Shown: in pieces, positions 1 to 8,426 of the stretch | Layout: the number at the start of each line of letters is the position of its first letter | Numbering within the stretch: position 1 is the first letter of the stretch | Assembly: GCA_009746045.1 (NCBI GenBank) | Contig: RPFO01000104.1 | Location: forward strand, 742,576 to 806,575 | DNA from: Mesostigma viride | Lineage: Eukaryota > Streptophyta > Mesostigmatophyceae > Mesostigmatales > Mesostigmataceae | Direction: 5' to 3' | Length of the DNA: 64,000 nucleotides | Program-made: the position numbers and the translations under genes | Notes under the pieces: model-generated | The model's input: the letters and a program-made list of their open reading frames with translations, nothing else | What the model was told of the DNA's origin: nothing | The model's database searches: none

Positions 1-1434
1 TGGACGAAGTTCAGAACCTCTTTTCCCCGCCGTCCGGTCAGGCGAACGAGTACAGGACGCTGCTCGAGTTCCTCGAGAAGCCGACCGAGGACAACCGCGG
101 TTTGTACATGGTCATACTTAGCGGCACCCCTGGGCGGAACGAGGAAGAGATTTACCGCCTTCTGACAATGATCAAGGGGAAACCGGTCTACCCCGAGTCG
201 CCTTTGAGGAGTTCCGAGGCCTTTGTTCTTTCGTCGACTACGCCGGGGACACGTCCGTGTACCCCTCGAAGAACCGGACATGTTGCACTTCGTCGAAATG
301 AGCCCCGAACAACGCAGCTCGTTGGCTCGAAAGTTACGAGAGGAGCGCCCGACCTTGAATCGAGACAGGTTTTTGTACGAGGCGCGGCGAGTCACGAACT
401 CCCTCAGCATGCTCCGGTTGTCGCCTCGTACGCAAAGAGCCACTTGGACGTCCTTTCCCCGAAAATCGCGTGCATCGTGAAGGAGATACTTGACCACCCG
501 AAGGAAAAACACTACCTCTACTCTGCGTTCAACGCGTACGGCATCAAGTACGTGGCGACGATACTAGAAGCAGAGGGGTACAAGCCGCTGCGGATGTACG
601 GAGAGGCGCCGGACAGCGAGGGCAAGCGGTACGTGATGCTCGGCTCCGACTCCGTCCCAACGACCGACTCGGCATTGAAGCACGTGATGTCCGTGTACAA
701 CTCGGACGCCAACGCGCAAGGCCAGCTTTTACACGTGGTGTTGGCGCGGAAGAAGTTCAACGAGGGCCTGGACTTAAAAAGCGTCCGACACATCCACATC
801 ATGGAGCCGTTGCTCGACGTCAACGCCGAGAGACAGGCGATCGCGCGCGCGGTCCGCCACTGCTCTCACTTGCAGCTGGACAAGAAGGAATGGACCGTGA
901 CCGTGCATCGGTACATCACGATCGACGGGGTGGACGACCGGGTCACAGAACGCGCTCATAAAGAGAACGAAAGCGAGGGCGTCAGCATCTACATGGAGAA
1001 ACTGAGGAGGCGTCCATCGACTGCCGTCTCATGAACCGGGTCCACAACCAGGAGGATTGGATGAAGGCGGGGCTGCGAGAGGGTCCGATCGTGTGCCCCA
1101 TGACCAGAGGGGAAGAAATGCGGAAGTACCTCAAGGAACGCGGTTTGTCGCTCATCCAAAAGACTCTCAAGTTCGCAAAACGCGTCGTCCTCCGGCGGGA
1201 CACAACCTCAAAGAGAGCTTCAAGGCGGACCTCGAGTCGATCAAGGCGATCGCGAAAGTCCTGATGGTCGACCGCGAAAGCGCCTATGGGATGCTGAAGG
1301 ACACTTCCAAGGCCGTGTCGGACGCAAGCGTGACCGAAGAGGTCCAAGACGCCATCAAGGGCGTGGAGATCATCACCGGGTACGGCAAGAAGCCGATACG
1401 GCAGCTCGTTTTGGAAGGCTACTGGCTGGCCTAG
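1..1434 (+). CDS. SF2 helicase/NTPase, NCLDV D11-like, 5' partial, several suspected frameshift errors
   Basis: The window opens inside motif II (DEVQN at base 3), followed by motif III (SGTPG near base 120). A motif V-like stretch (FNEGLDLKSVRHIH, about base 757) and a motif VI-like QAIARAVR (about base 835) follow. This order is that of viral SF2 NTPases of the poxvirus D11 / giant-virus transcription helicase type, which act in virion-packaged early transcription; that role is inferred. The N-terminal Walker A half lies outside the window. The reading frame changes about five times (near 195, 255, 430, 1000 and 1195), always in the sense of one missing base, and every segment continues sensible protein. 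It ends four bases inside the convergent membrane-protein gene. I treat it as one gene with sequence errors rather than a decayed gene, though decay cannot be excluded. Confidence 0.72.
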
Positions 1435-2288
1435 TGCAGCCCGGTGGAGATCTTGCGCATGGTCGTGGTCCTCCCCGTGAACATCACGAACACGGAGTAC
1501 GACGCCGCGATCACCGCGCACTGCACCAGGAGAGAGACCGCGTCCTTCCCAGGGGCCTTGAAGGCGGCCGTCCAGAGGGGCACCGAAATGAGCGTGGCTG
1601 CGGACGCGAGCATAACTATCGTAGAGGCCTTGTTTTGGTAGTTGGCCGGGGCGACCTCGACCTCACCTTTTTCGTCCAGCTTGAGTTGCTTCCTGTCCCA
1701 GTACAGGGATTTCAGGTGGCCCGGGTACGACGACGGCGTCAACCGCGACTCGAAGTCGTGAAAGAACGCTTCATGGAGCTTCTTGATCTTGGCTTCCTTT
1801 TCTCCCTTCGCGGATATGGCGATCGAGGCGTCGTTGGAAATGCCCGCGATGTATTCCATCGGTACGGCCATGCCTTTCATGAGGGTCCAGGCCACCGCCT
1901 CCGTGGCGATGCTCAGAGTCGCCGCGAGGGCCGACAGCATCACGGTGCCAGACGCGACGTGTTTCCATCCCACGAGCCACAGAAAGATCGTCACGGCAAA
2001 CGATATCAAGGTGGGGGTCAATAGGAGTCCCGTGGTCTTGGCGTCGTCGATTTCGAGACGCGGAATGGCCTTCTCCTCTCCCATCACCTTGTTGAACGTG
2101 TCCGCGTAAAACGGGAGGACGAACAACTTTACGAACCCGTACTGGGTCGCCAAGATGACCGTCATACTGGCGAGGCCGGACACGAGGACCGTCATGAAGC
2201 CCGTATCACCCTTCCCCCTCCTGGATAACGCGAGGAGGGTAAGGGACGGCCCTGCGATCGCCAAAAGTACGAAAATGAGCGTGCTCAT
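1431..2288 (-). CDS. Multi-pass membrane protein, hypothetical
   Basis: 285 residues from ATG. Hydrophobic segments lie near residues 1-20, 30-60, 85-110, 115-150 and 225-265. A charged loop (about 155-220) contains the motif YPGHLKSLYWDRKQ. The start ATG overlaps the end of the next upstream gene in the ATGA style, which suggests co-transcription of the two membrane genes. I do not recognise a family. The topology would suit a virion inner-membrane or host-membrane protein of a giant virus, but that is inference from context. Confidence 0.6.
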   Translation of the reverse strand: MSTLIFVLLAIAGPSLTLLALSRRGKGDTGFMTVLVSGLASMTVILATQYGFVKLFVLPFYADTFNKVMGEEKAIPRLEIDDAKTTGLLLTPTLISFAVTIFLWLVGWKHVASGTVMLSALAATLSIATEAVAWTLMKGMAVPMEYIAGISNDASIAISAKGEKEAKIKKLHEAFFHDFESRLTPSSYPGHLKSLYWDRKQLKLDEKGEVEVAPANYQNKASTIVMLASAATLISVPLWTAAFKAPGKDAVSLLVQCAVIAASYSVFVMFTGRTTTMRKISTGLH

Positions 2289-2578
2289 CCACTTGTTTCC
2301 CTCCCCCCCGTTTCCATGTACACGTCCTCGGCGCTGACGCTCGGATCCTTCACCTCTTCGAGGAGGACGTCCGCTACCGCGTCCAGCCCCATCTCATCTG
2401 CCGTGACGGGCTCCGTCGTCGACCCGAGCTTACTCTTCACCTTCTTCTCCATCGTCCGCTTGGCCGCGGTCGCGATCTCTACGCGGACGTAGCCGATCAA
2501 AAGCAACAACTCGACGCCCATCACGAACGAGGACATCGTGATCGCGTGCGACGGAATCGACAAGTCTAAACGCACCAT
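2285..2578 (-). CDS. Small single-pass membrane protein, hypothetical
   Basis: 97 residues. One hydrophobic segment (about residues 13-32, FVMGVELLLLIGYVRV) is followed by a charged cytoplasmic-type tail rich in Glu, Asp and Thr. The start codon has a TATTTATAG element about 10 bases upstream on the coding strand. The stop overlaps the start of the multi-pass membrane gene by four bases, so the pair is probably one transcription unit. No family is recognised. Confidence 0.5.
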   Translation of the reverse strand: MVRLDLSIPSHAITMSSFVMGVELLLLIGYVRVEIATAAKRTMEKKVKSKLGSTTEPVTADEMGLDAVADVLLEEVKDPSVSAEDVYMETGGRETSG

Positions 2579-2605
2579 TGTTTCTATAAATACCAGCGAT
2601 GTTTT

Positions 2606-2818
2606 TTACGCGCCGCGGATCTCCTCTTCACGAGAAGAAATCAGCGCACGATCGACTCTCGTGAGACTCCTGGCCTGGACTCGGTAGTTATCCTCCGAGT
2701 TAGTCGATGCCCTGCGCCCTCGGATGTTCGGTATCACGGACTCCCGGAACGACCTGCGGATCTTGCGGATTTTCATGTGCATTTTTTCGTCTATCGGCAC
2801 GGACCAGCAGGCGCCCAT
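2606..2818 (-). CDS. Small basic protein with N-myristoylation-type start
   Basis: 70 residues beginning MGACWS, which fits the Gly2/Ser6 pattern of N-myristoyl transferase substrates and adds a possibly palmitoylated Cys4. The rest is basic (KIRKIRRSFRES, RGRRAS). The combination would give a membrane-tethered basic protein, a common design for virion matrix or inner-membrane proteins. It shares an AT-rich intergenic region (TTTATATA) with the divergent gene at 2,871. Family unknown. Confidence 0.45.
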   Translation of the reverse strand: MGACWSVPIDEKMHMKIRKIRRSFRESVIPNIRGRRASTNSEDNYRVQARSLTRVDRALISSREEEIRGA

Positions 2819-2870
2819 CGAAAGACTTCATTCATAATATCTCCATCGATTTATATACAATTGACCCTCG
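2819..2870. promoter_or_regulatory. Compact bidirectional AT-rich promoter
   Basis: 52 bases separate two divergent starts (2,818 minus and 2,871 plus). They contain ATCGATTTATATACAATTG, a TATA-like core that could serve both directions. Similar AT-rich boxes sit 10-35 bases upstream of other genes in the first 27 kb, for example CTATAAATA before 2,578 and GATATAAAAG before 5,822. Confidence 0.4.
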
Positions 2871-3935
2871 ATGAGTCCCAGACCGGACATGTACTTCATG
2901 AGCGTCAAGAACGAGCTTGAGCCGTACCCTACAAAACGCGTTTCTGCCGGCATTTCCCTGCAAAAAAACGGTCGGACGTTCCCGCTCGAGATTCACTACA
3001 AGCTCGTGAAGAGAGTGCTTTACGTGTGGGTGCCCATACCGGAAGGGTACGAGAGCAAATTCATCGAAAAACTCCGAGCACGAGGAATCAACGATCTCGC
3101 CTATTGCCAGATCGAGTGCAGGAAAAGGGACTCGGAACACACTCCCAAGTCGACGGAGCACCTCGGAAATCTGAACCACAAGTACGCGTACCTCGAATGG
3201 TTCTACGTGCGAGCACAACAGCACAAAGACGACGGAGGCGAGGAAGAACAGACCGCTTTCGCTCGCTTCGGAAACGCATGCTGTGTTGGAGTTTGAACGT
3301 GCTGATCCAGAACGGTCACATCACCGACCCGGAAAACGCATACGTGGGCTCGAGGCCGGCGGAGGCCATTGTGCCGCTCCGAAACCGGAAGAAAAACAAA
3401 AGACGGAGGAGCCGCCGAAAGACGACATCGCCGCCGTCGACAAGTTTCTTTCGCAATACCCGTTCACGTACGAGTACGTTCTTTCGGTGATCCGAAACAT
3501 GAAGGACGTGAACCCGGAAGAATTCAAGAGAAAAACCAAGTGCGAGATCGAGGATAATATCAAATTAGTCAAATATTACGAACATTACGGATTTCGAGTG
3601 TTCGATCCCAGGAACGGTCTCGGGTTCCTCATGGAGGCTCCCTTGCCGGTCGTCTTGAACTCGTGTAGATCGGCCGCAGGGTTTCCGAACCATCTAGAAG
3701 ATATACGATTAGGCCGAACCAGAGCAAGGGCGACTTTCGCGAAACCTCCGCGCCTGTCAAAAACGCGAAGAGGAAAAGGCCCGACCCGCCACCGCTGCCG
3801 GCTCCTCCGAAACCGGTCGCGGTGGCCGCGGTCCGCGCAAACAAGCCGGACTCGGCCGAACGACTGCGCAAGCGTTACGTGTCTCCGCAGAAGCCGGCCC
3901 GGCGGGCCGTTGACGAGGTCCCAGGCTTCGTGTGA
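2871..3935 (+). CDS. Hypothetical protein with proline-rich C-terminus, suspected frameshift errors
   Basis: The start is the first ATG (MSPRPDMYFMSVKNE). The N-terminal 130 residues read cleanly to about 3,280. The frame then steps twice near 3,280 and 3,385 into a region with PFTYEYVLSVIRNMKD and KCEIEDNIKLVKYYEHYGF, and once more near 3,650-3,720 into a Lys/Pro-rich tail (PDPPPLPAPPKP) that ends at the TGA at 3,933. Adding one base at each of three points gives a whole number of codons (356). No known domain is recognised. The YEHYGFRVFDP segment resembles the beta-alpha end of acetyltransferase-like folds only loosely, and I do not assign that. Confidence 0.5.
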
Positions 3936-4206
3936 AGGGATCAAAGTTCCGGAAATTTCGTTCGAAACCCCCGAGTCGTCTACCGCGGAGACAACCTCGT
4001 GCAAACTCCGGCCTAAACTCCCGCCAGGCGTCCCCCTCCTCCCCTGACACGCGCCGAGGCTCGGTGCCGAGGGGTCCAAGTGCGCGACGTGTAATTGGTT
4101 TGTAAATGGCGTCGTTGTTGGTATCGTGAACGACCAGGTACATCGCCCGATTCTCGTCGATGTACCCTCGGACTTTGGACCAACAGCTTTTTATTTTCGA
4201 GAACAT
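3757..4206 (-). CDS. Doubtful small protein; only the first ~60 residues look coding
   Basis: The ATG at 4,206 follows an AT-rich leader with TTTATTGATGAATAAATG. The first 60 residues (MFSKIKSCWSKVRGYIDENR and onward) have normal composition. After about 4,020 the frame becomes Arg/Gly/Pro-rich and lies antisense to the tail of the plus-strand gene, so the true end is uncertain. A missing base near 4,030 could redirect it into a frame containing SAVDDSGVSNEISGTLIPSH. Low confidence. Confidence 0.3.
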   Translation of the reverse strand: MFSKIKSCWSKVRGYIDENRAMYLVVHDTNNDAIYKPITRRALGPLGTEPRRVSGEEGDAWREFRPEFARGCLRGRRLGGFERNFRNFDPFTRSLGPRQRPAGPASAETRNACAVVRPSPACLRGPRPPRPVSEEPAAVAGRAFSSSRF

Positions 4207-4264
4207 CGTTCATTTATTCATCAATAAATGTCTTTCATATACACGCGTAAACGAGTCCAGTGAG

Positions 4265-5302
4265 TCACGCAAAAGGCTCGGGACAAGAAATCCCGTACAC
4301 GTTCTTCATTCGTTTCCTGTACAACCTCACGAACGCGTCATCGGGAGTGAGGCGGTTCCTCCACCACTCCTCGGTGACGACGTTCGCGACGATATCGTCG
4401 TCTTCTTTGAGCGGAAGGGCGTTCACGAGCCAGAACAAAAAGTCCCACGCGGGGTCCGTCAGGATGTTGCGAGAAACCCGGCACGTGACGCGAGACTTGT
4501 CCGCCTCGTACGGCTGCACGCTGAACCACAACACGAACACGGGGTTCTCGTGTCCGGTTATCCGGAATCGGAGGCTGGCCGTGTACGGCAAGTAGAACTC
4601 GTTATCCACCGAGATCATGAGCGAACCGCGCGGAGGAGGTTTCGCGACCCTGCCCTGCTCGGGCATGAGTCCGAGGATCAGGCGTCCGACGAGTTCGTTT
4701 TTCACCGGGTAGCTGTACACGCTCTTCCCCGTGCGCTGGTTCTCCGCCTTGTCACCCTCCTTATCGGCGGTAACGTCGGTGCTCTTCACGTCCACGATCT
4801 TCACCTTGTGAACGTACTGGAGGTGAGCGTGGTCCAACAGATTCTCCATGACGATCATGGGGTGGCCGTGCACGAACGTCGAGTACGAGAACGTTCGGTA
4901 CCCCGGCTCGGAAAACTCCGGCATCGTCGGGGGAGGCGACGCCCCGTCCCCGAACCCGGCGTTCACCCATACGAGCTCGCTGTCGTCCTTGGCCTCGAGA
5001 TAGTTGTCGCCGTTGTTCTGCTTGCCCCAATACTTCCCATGATACGCGCAACGAACGCATCCGTCTTCCACGTGGCAGTTGTGGGACAAACGCGCGCCGC
5101 GGTGGGGGCACGCGTTTCGGACGGCCAGCGTCTCGTCCCTCTCCCGGTGGTTGTATAGGAGGATCTCCTCGTTGTAGATCTTCGTGACCTTGGGCCCCGT
5201 CGGCCTGCGTCCCACGCACACCCACTTGTCCGGATGCTCGCTGCTCGCCTCGCACCGCCCTCGCGGGTGCGCAAGGGCGCGAGAAAACACGGCGGACGCC
5301 AT
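4265..5302 (-). CDS. Rieske [2Fe-2S] non-heme iron oxygenase
   Basis: 345 residues from ATG. The Rieske centre is complete: Cys65-Pro-His67, then Cys85-x2-His88, matching C-x-H-x17-C-x2-H. A mononuclear iron site follows: Asn154-x2-Asp157-x2-His160-x4-His165, and an Asp-rich helix (EDDDIV) near the C-terminus could provide the third ligand. This is the layout of Rieske oxygenases of the pheophorbide a oxygenase / GbcA type, which hydroxylate or cleave substrates with electrons from a reductase; the substrate cannot be told here. No transit peptide is evident. It sits intron-free among compact viral-type genes, with a short leader containing TTTAAATG. An enzyme of this class in a giant-virus block would be an auxiliary metabolic gene, probably captured from an algal or bacterial source. 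Confidence 0.85.
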   Translation of the reverse strand: MASAVFSRALAHPRGRCEASSEHPDKWVCVGRRPTGPKVTKIYNEEILLYNHRERDETLAVRNACPHRGARLSHNCHVEDGCVRCAYHGKYWGKQNNGDNYLEAKDDSELVWVNAGFGDGASPPPTMPEFSEPGYRTFSYSTFVHGHPMIVMENLLDHAHLQYVHKVKIVDVKSTDVTADKEGDKAENQRTGKSVYSYPVKNELVGRLILGLMPEQGRVAKPPPRGSLMISVDNEFYLPYTASLRFRITGHENPVFVLWFSVQPYEADKSRVTCRVSRNILTDPAWDFLFWLVNALPLKEDDDIVANVVTEEWWRNRLTPDDAFVRLYRKRMKNVYGISCPEPFA

Positions 5303-5395
5303 GGCTTCCTACCTGCGCAGACTTTAAATGCACCTTTTTGAACGATCCTCGTGTCGCGTTTCGCCGCCGAAAAAATTCGCGGCGGGGCGTTACAA

Positions 5396-5776
5396 ATGAA
5401 AGAAGAGGACATCATCGCCGCTATGCATAACGAGTACGGAGGCAAGCGGAACGTCCGGTGCAGGAACGGTACCATCGACATCGTGAACACGGAGGCGAAA
5501 GTACTCGTCCAAGTCTGCGAAGTATCCGCTTGGCTCGCCGATCTCGGCCAGCTCATTTGCGCAGGGGCCGACTTCCCGGGCTATCGAAGAGAGCTGTTCC
5601 TATACAAATCCGTGTGGTCCGACCCCGTCCACTCGGACACTCTCAAAGTCATCAAGCGCGCGTGCGACAGGGTCCGAGTAGACCTCCGTCTCCACGAAAG
5701 CATCCACTCCACGCGGCCCAAACAGACTCGCCGTTGGTGGAATTTTGGACGCTCGTCCACGGAGGTCGACGCGTGA
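5396..5776 (+). CDS. Restriction-like nuclease-fold protein, possibly inactive
   Basis: 126 residues from the first in-frame ATG (MKEEDIIAAMHNEYGGKRNV). The core, TIDIV followed by VLVQVCEVSAWLADLGQL and an FPGYRRELFLY strand, matches in order a small nuclease-like family of phages and large viruses whose usual form is DIV...EVK...W..A.GQL. Here the E-x-K pair of a PD-(D/E)xK site is not preserved (VQVCEV), so catalysis may be lost. The family match is from memory of the pattern only. It is transcribed away from the Rieske gene across a 93-base gap. Confidence 0.45.
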   Translation: MKEEDIIAAMHNEYGGKRNVRCRNGTIDIVNTEAKVLVQVCEVSAWLADLGQLICAGADFPGYRRELFLYKSVWSDPVHSDTLKVIKRACDRVRVDLRLHESIHSTRPKQTRRWWNFGRSSTEVDA

Positions 5777-5821
5777 TTTATCTTCTGATATAAAAGTGAC
5801 AAACTCTCTCGCGACAAGGGT

Positions 5822-6250
5822 ATGGATCTTCTCAAGATAGCCTGCACCGCGTGCGTGACGTGGTGGTTTACGAACCGGTCTCACACGATCCGGAGGAAGA
5901 AGCTCGACACGGAGTCGCAGCTCGCCGGAACGATCCTGAGGATGGGCGAGGAAGACTCCGACTCGGATTCTTCCGCCACGAGTCAGCAGAAAAGAAACAA
6001 GGTCATCGAGAACGACTACATCAAGCGCGTCGCCGAGGACCTCCGGCACACCGAGGTGCCGAACCTCCTCATGCTTTCGGCGACTCTCCTGAAACTCATC
6101 CGGATCCAGCAAGACACGCTCAAGGTACTCAAGCTCAAGAACCTGCTCATGTGCGACCGGATGTCCGACGAGCCGCTCTCGACTCCGTCGGCGGAAGAAC
6201 GCGCCGGGTTCGTCATTTCTTCTCGCAACCGCCCGACGACCAGCTGGTGA
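5822..6250 (+). CDS. Hypothetical protein with N-terminal hydrophobic segment
   Basis: 142 residues. The start MDLLKIACTACVTWWF provides a short hydrophobic or signal-anchor segment. An acidic Ser/Asp run (EEDSDSDSSATS) and a predicted helical, Leu-rich C-terminal half (LLMLSATLLKLIRIQQDTLKVLKLKNLLM) follow. The promoter has GATATAAAAG about 30 bases upstream. No family recognised; part of a run of small plus-strand genes. Confidence 0.5.
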   Translation: MDLLKIACTACVTWWFTNRSHTIRRKKLDTESQLAGTILRMGEEDSDSDSSATSQQKRNKVIENDYIKRVAEDLRHTEVPNLLMLSATLLKLIRIQQDTLKVLKLKNLLMCDRMSDEPLSTPSAEERAGFVISSRNRPTTSW

Positions 6251-6284
6251 CGGTGCCGATATAATTATGTTTTTGTTATGGTAA

Positions 6285-6776
6285 ATGGACTGCGTCATCG
6301 ACGGGGTAGCCCGCCCGCACGCTAGCAGGGACAAAAGGATCCAGCTGCTCGTCACGGGGACCAACTTGAAAGGAGAGACGAACTTCCGGCTCCCCCACCC
6401 GATCCGCGGCGTGAAGTCGTGCCGGCTGATGTGGGCCTCCACGCCCGCGACGTCGCCTTTCTCCACGGCCGTGTACGTCAAGCTCGGGGGCGTCGAGATC
6501 AACAAAGTGCACGCCGCCATCCCGCAAGCCGCGTCCTCGCTGGAACCGGCCCAGGTGTACGCTGGCAGAGGTCACTTCTTCATTGTGCCGAACGGAACCG
6601 AGACGTACGTCCCGATGAACGAGAGGGACGACACGGTCCTGTTCTCGCCCGACCTCGCGAGCGCGTCAGACATCGACGTGGAACTCTACGCTCTCCCGTC
6701 CCCCACGAGGGAACTGCTCGACCTGAACGGGGAGCTGTTCGCCATGATGTTCGAGATCGTCGCGGCCCACCGATAG
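6285..6776 (+). CDS. Hypothetical beta-rich protein, possibly structural
   Basis: 163 residues from ATG. Alternating hydrophobic strands with frequent Gly/Pro turns (RIQLLVTGTNLKGETNFRL, AVYVKLGGVEINKVHA, GHFFIVPNGTETYVPM) suggest a beta-sandwich. Proteins of this size and look occur among minor capsid or virion proteins of large DNA viruses, but no signature allows a firm call. It starts 34 bases after the preceding gene, with an AT-rich leader. Confidence 0.5.
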   Translation: MDCVIDGVARPHASRDKRIQLLVTGTNLKGETNFRLPHPIRGVKSCRLMWASTPATSPFSTAVYVKLGGVEINKVHAAIPQAASSLEPAQVYAGRGHFFIVPNGTETYVPMNERDDTVLFSPDLASASDIDVELYALPSPTRELLDLNGELFAMMFEIVAAHR

Positions 6777-6793
6777 AAAGACGGCGAGGATCT

Positions 6794-7185
6794 TCACCAC
6801 GACAAGTTGTACAAGTCCTCGTATTGGCCGCCGAACAAGATCGTCTTCTTCTTCCCGACTCTCGCCTTCTCGTTTCCCCTCTCTCTGTCCAACCGAGCCG
6901 CGCGGCGGGCGGCAGACTCCTCCACGAGCAACTCGGCCAGCGCGAGGCGCTCTTCCGACCTGTCCATCATGGTCTTCAGCTCCCCCCCTGGATCCGCCTG
7001 TGCGCTTCCGCGGCCCGCTCGGGCAACACGAACGGCGTCGCCTCCCGGTCGACTTCGATGAACGCGCGTTCATACGGCGCGTCGATTGGGTTGTTGGCGG
7101 CCCGGCGGTTGCCCGCGCCCGGCGCGAACACCAAACCTCGGACGATCGACTTGTCCACGACCCGTTTGCCGTCGTCGACGTTCAT
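6794..7185 (-). CDS. Hypothetical coiled-coil protein, one suspected frameshift
   Basis: It starts MNVDDGKRVVDKS at 7,185. The frame breaks at a C7 run (6,982-6,988 on the plus strand) and continues one frame over as a charged helix (MDRSEERLALAELLVEE, then RRAARLDRERGNEKARVG) to a TGA at 6,796-6,794. One extra base in the homopolymer gives exactly 131 codons. The helical half looks like a coiled coil. Family unknown. Confidence 0.5.
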
Positions 7186-7208
7186 TTCTCAATATACCTA
7201 TCACAAGA

Positions 7209-7604
7209 CTAGATTTTTCGCACGCTTTTTTTCTCGATGGCGATGATCGCTTCTTCGATGCGCTTCCCGATCGCGGCCGCGCCCTCGCCCCGTCCGGCGG
7301 GCCTCGGGACAGGATCTCCCGGCTTTCTGCTCGCGTCGATGCCAATGAACCGCTGGCGAAACATGTTCGAGACGCGCGGATCGATTTCGATCGGCTGCTC
7401 TCTCAAAATCAACGGATTGCGGGCCTCCGCCATCTTCAATGCCTGCGCGGCCACGGCGAGAGGGACGCCGAAGTCCGCACCCCACCCACCGGCGGGGATA
7501 AGGGACGTCGGCGTCTCGAATTTCGTAGGCTGGATGTCTAATGCTTGCGCCGGCGCCGCCTGGACCGATATGGGAGCCCCCGTCGTGTTCGGAACGTCGT
7601 TCAT
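7209..7604 (-). CDS. Hypothetical protein
   Basis: 131 residues from the ATG at 7,604 (MNDVPNTTGAPISVQ). The N-terminus is Ala/Pro/Gln-rich. A central segment (ALKMAEARNPLILREQPIEI) is followed by MFRQRFIGIDASRKPGDPVP and a basic helical tail ending in KKSVRKI. The leader has ATGATAAAACGG upstream. No family recognised; it lies in tandem with the coiled-coil gene downstream. Confidence 0.45.
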   Translation of the reverse strand: MNDVPNTTGAPISVQAAPAQALDIQPTKFETPTSLIPAGGWGADFGVPLAVAAQALKMAEARNPLILREQPIEIDPRVSNMFRQRFIGIDASRKPGDPVPRPAGRGEGAAAIGKRIEEAIIAIEKKSVRKI

Positions 7605-7645
7605 ATCGACCGTTTTATCATGATAATAACGCACACAAATATTTA

Positions 7646-7777
7646 CTAGACGGCCTGGAACGGCATCATCAGCTGACGAGGACGATGGGACCGGCCCGAA
7701 CGCTTGCGGCGGTGCGCGCGACCGGCATGGCTGCGCTTGATGAACCTCCCGGTGACCTTGCTCCTGGCTGGCAACAT
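7646..7777 (-). CDS. 43-residue very basic peptide gene
   Basis: A short frame from ATG (MLPARSKVTGRFIKRSH) to TAG. About a third of its residues are Arg or Lys and His is frequent (KRSHAGRAHRRKRSGRSH). Large DNA viruses often pack genomes with tiny Arg/Lys-rich virion peptides, and this composition fits such a DNA-condensing role by inference. It fills most of what would otherwise be a 255-base gap. A chance frame in GC-rich DNA is possible, so confidence is modest. Confidence 0.45.
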   Translation of the reverse strand: MLPARSKVTGRFIKRSHAGRAHRRKRSGRSHRPRQLMMPFQAV

Positions 7778-7859
7778 TGTGATCGAAACGAGTATATACA
7801 CTCCTTTCGATATTTTTTTTTACCGCCGACTACTTTGTTGGATACCGCGCGAGCGTGGA

Positions 7860-8426
7860 ATGGACGAGCGAGCGAAAAAAATGTTGGTCGCCTGCGCCGT
7901 GGTAGGCGCTCTCTTCGTTATAGGGGCCGTGATGTATCGCCTGAGAACATCACAACAAAAGGCCGCGATCGTGCTCCCCGCGGACCAGATCGACCCCGAG
8001 TTTGAAGGGTTCTACATCACCCCCGTTTCCCGCATGACCAACGAAGAGTTCCGAAGAAAGACGTTGGACTTCGAAACAGTCGGGTGGAAGGACGCGAAGA
8101 CGAGCTCGAACGATCCGCCGTACCTCCGCGTGCTCGTTGCCGACGGGAAGATCGACGTGATCGAGATCGTCCCCGCACCCTCGATGTCAAACAATGTCCC
8201 GATGGAGCCGAAGTCGATGAACCAGATCCTTCCCATGGACGTGCGCACCGCAAAGAAGATCATCGAGGCCCGTAACGGGGAGAACTGGGCCGCCGTGAGC
8301 GGCGAGAGACTCGCGCTGCCACAGGCGGACGAGACTTTGACCTATATCGTGTTGAGGAGAACGGACGCGGGTCCTCCGTCCTACCGATTAGCGTTCTTCC
8401 GAGCGGCTGTCATTAGCCCCGTCTAA
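7860..8426 (+). CDS. Single-pass membrane protein, hypothetical
   Basis: 188 residues from ATG (MDERAKKMLVACAVVGALF). One N-terminal membrane helix (about residues 9-28) is followed by a soluble domain with TNEEFRRKTLDFETVGWKD and repeated short strands. The preceding bases include GATATTTTTTTTTACC. An upstream extension in the same frame lacks good coding features, so the internal ATG is preferred. The 3' end overlaps the convergent repeat-protein gene by 14 bases. No family recognised. Confidence 0.5.
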   Translation: MDERAKKMLVACAVVGALFVIGAVMYRLRTSQQKAAIVLPADQIDPEFEGFYITPVSRMTNEEFRRKTLDFETVGWKDAKTSSNDPPYLRVLVADGKIDVIEIVPAPSMSNNVPMEPKSMNQILPMDVRTAKKIIEARNGENWAAVSGERLALPQADETLTYIVLRRTDAGPPSYRLAFFRAAVISPV

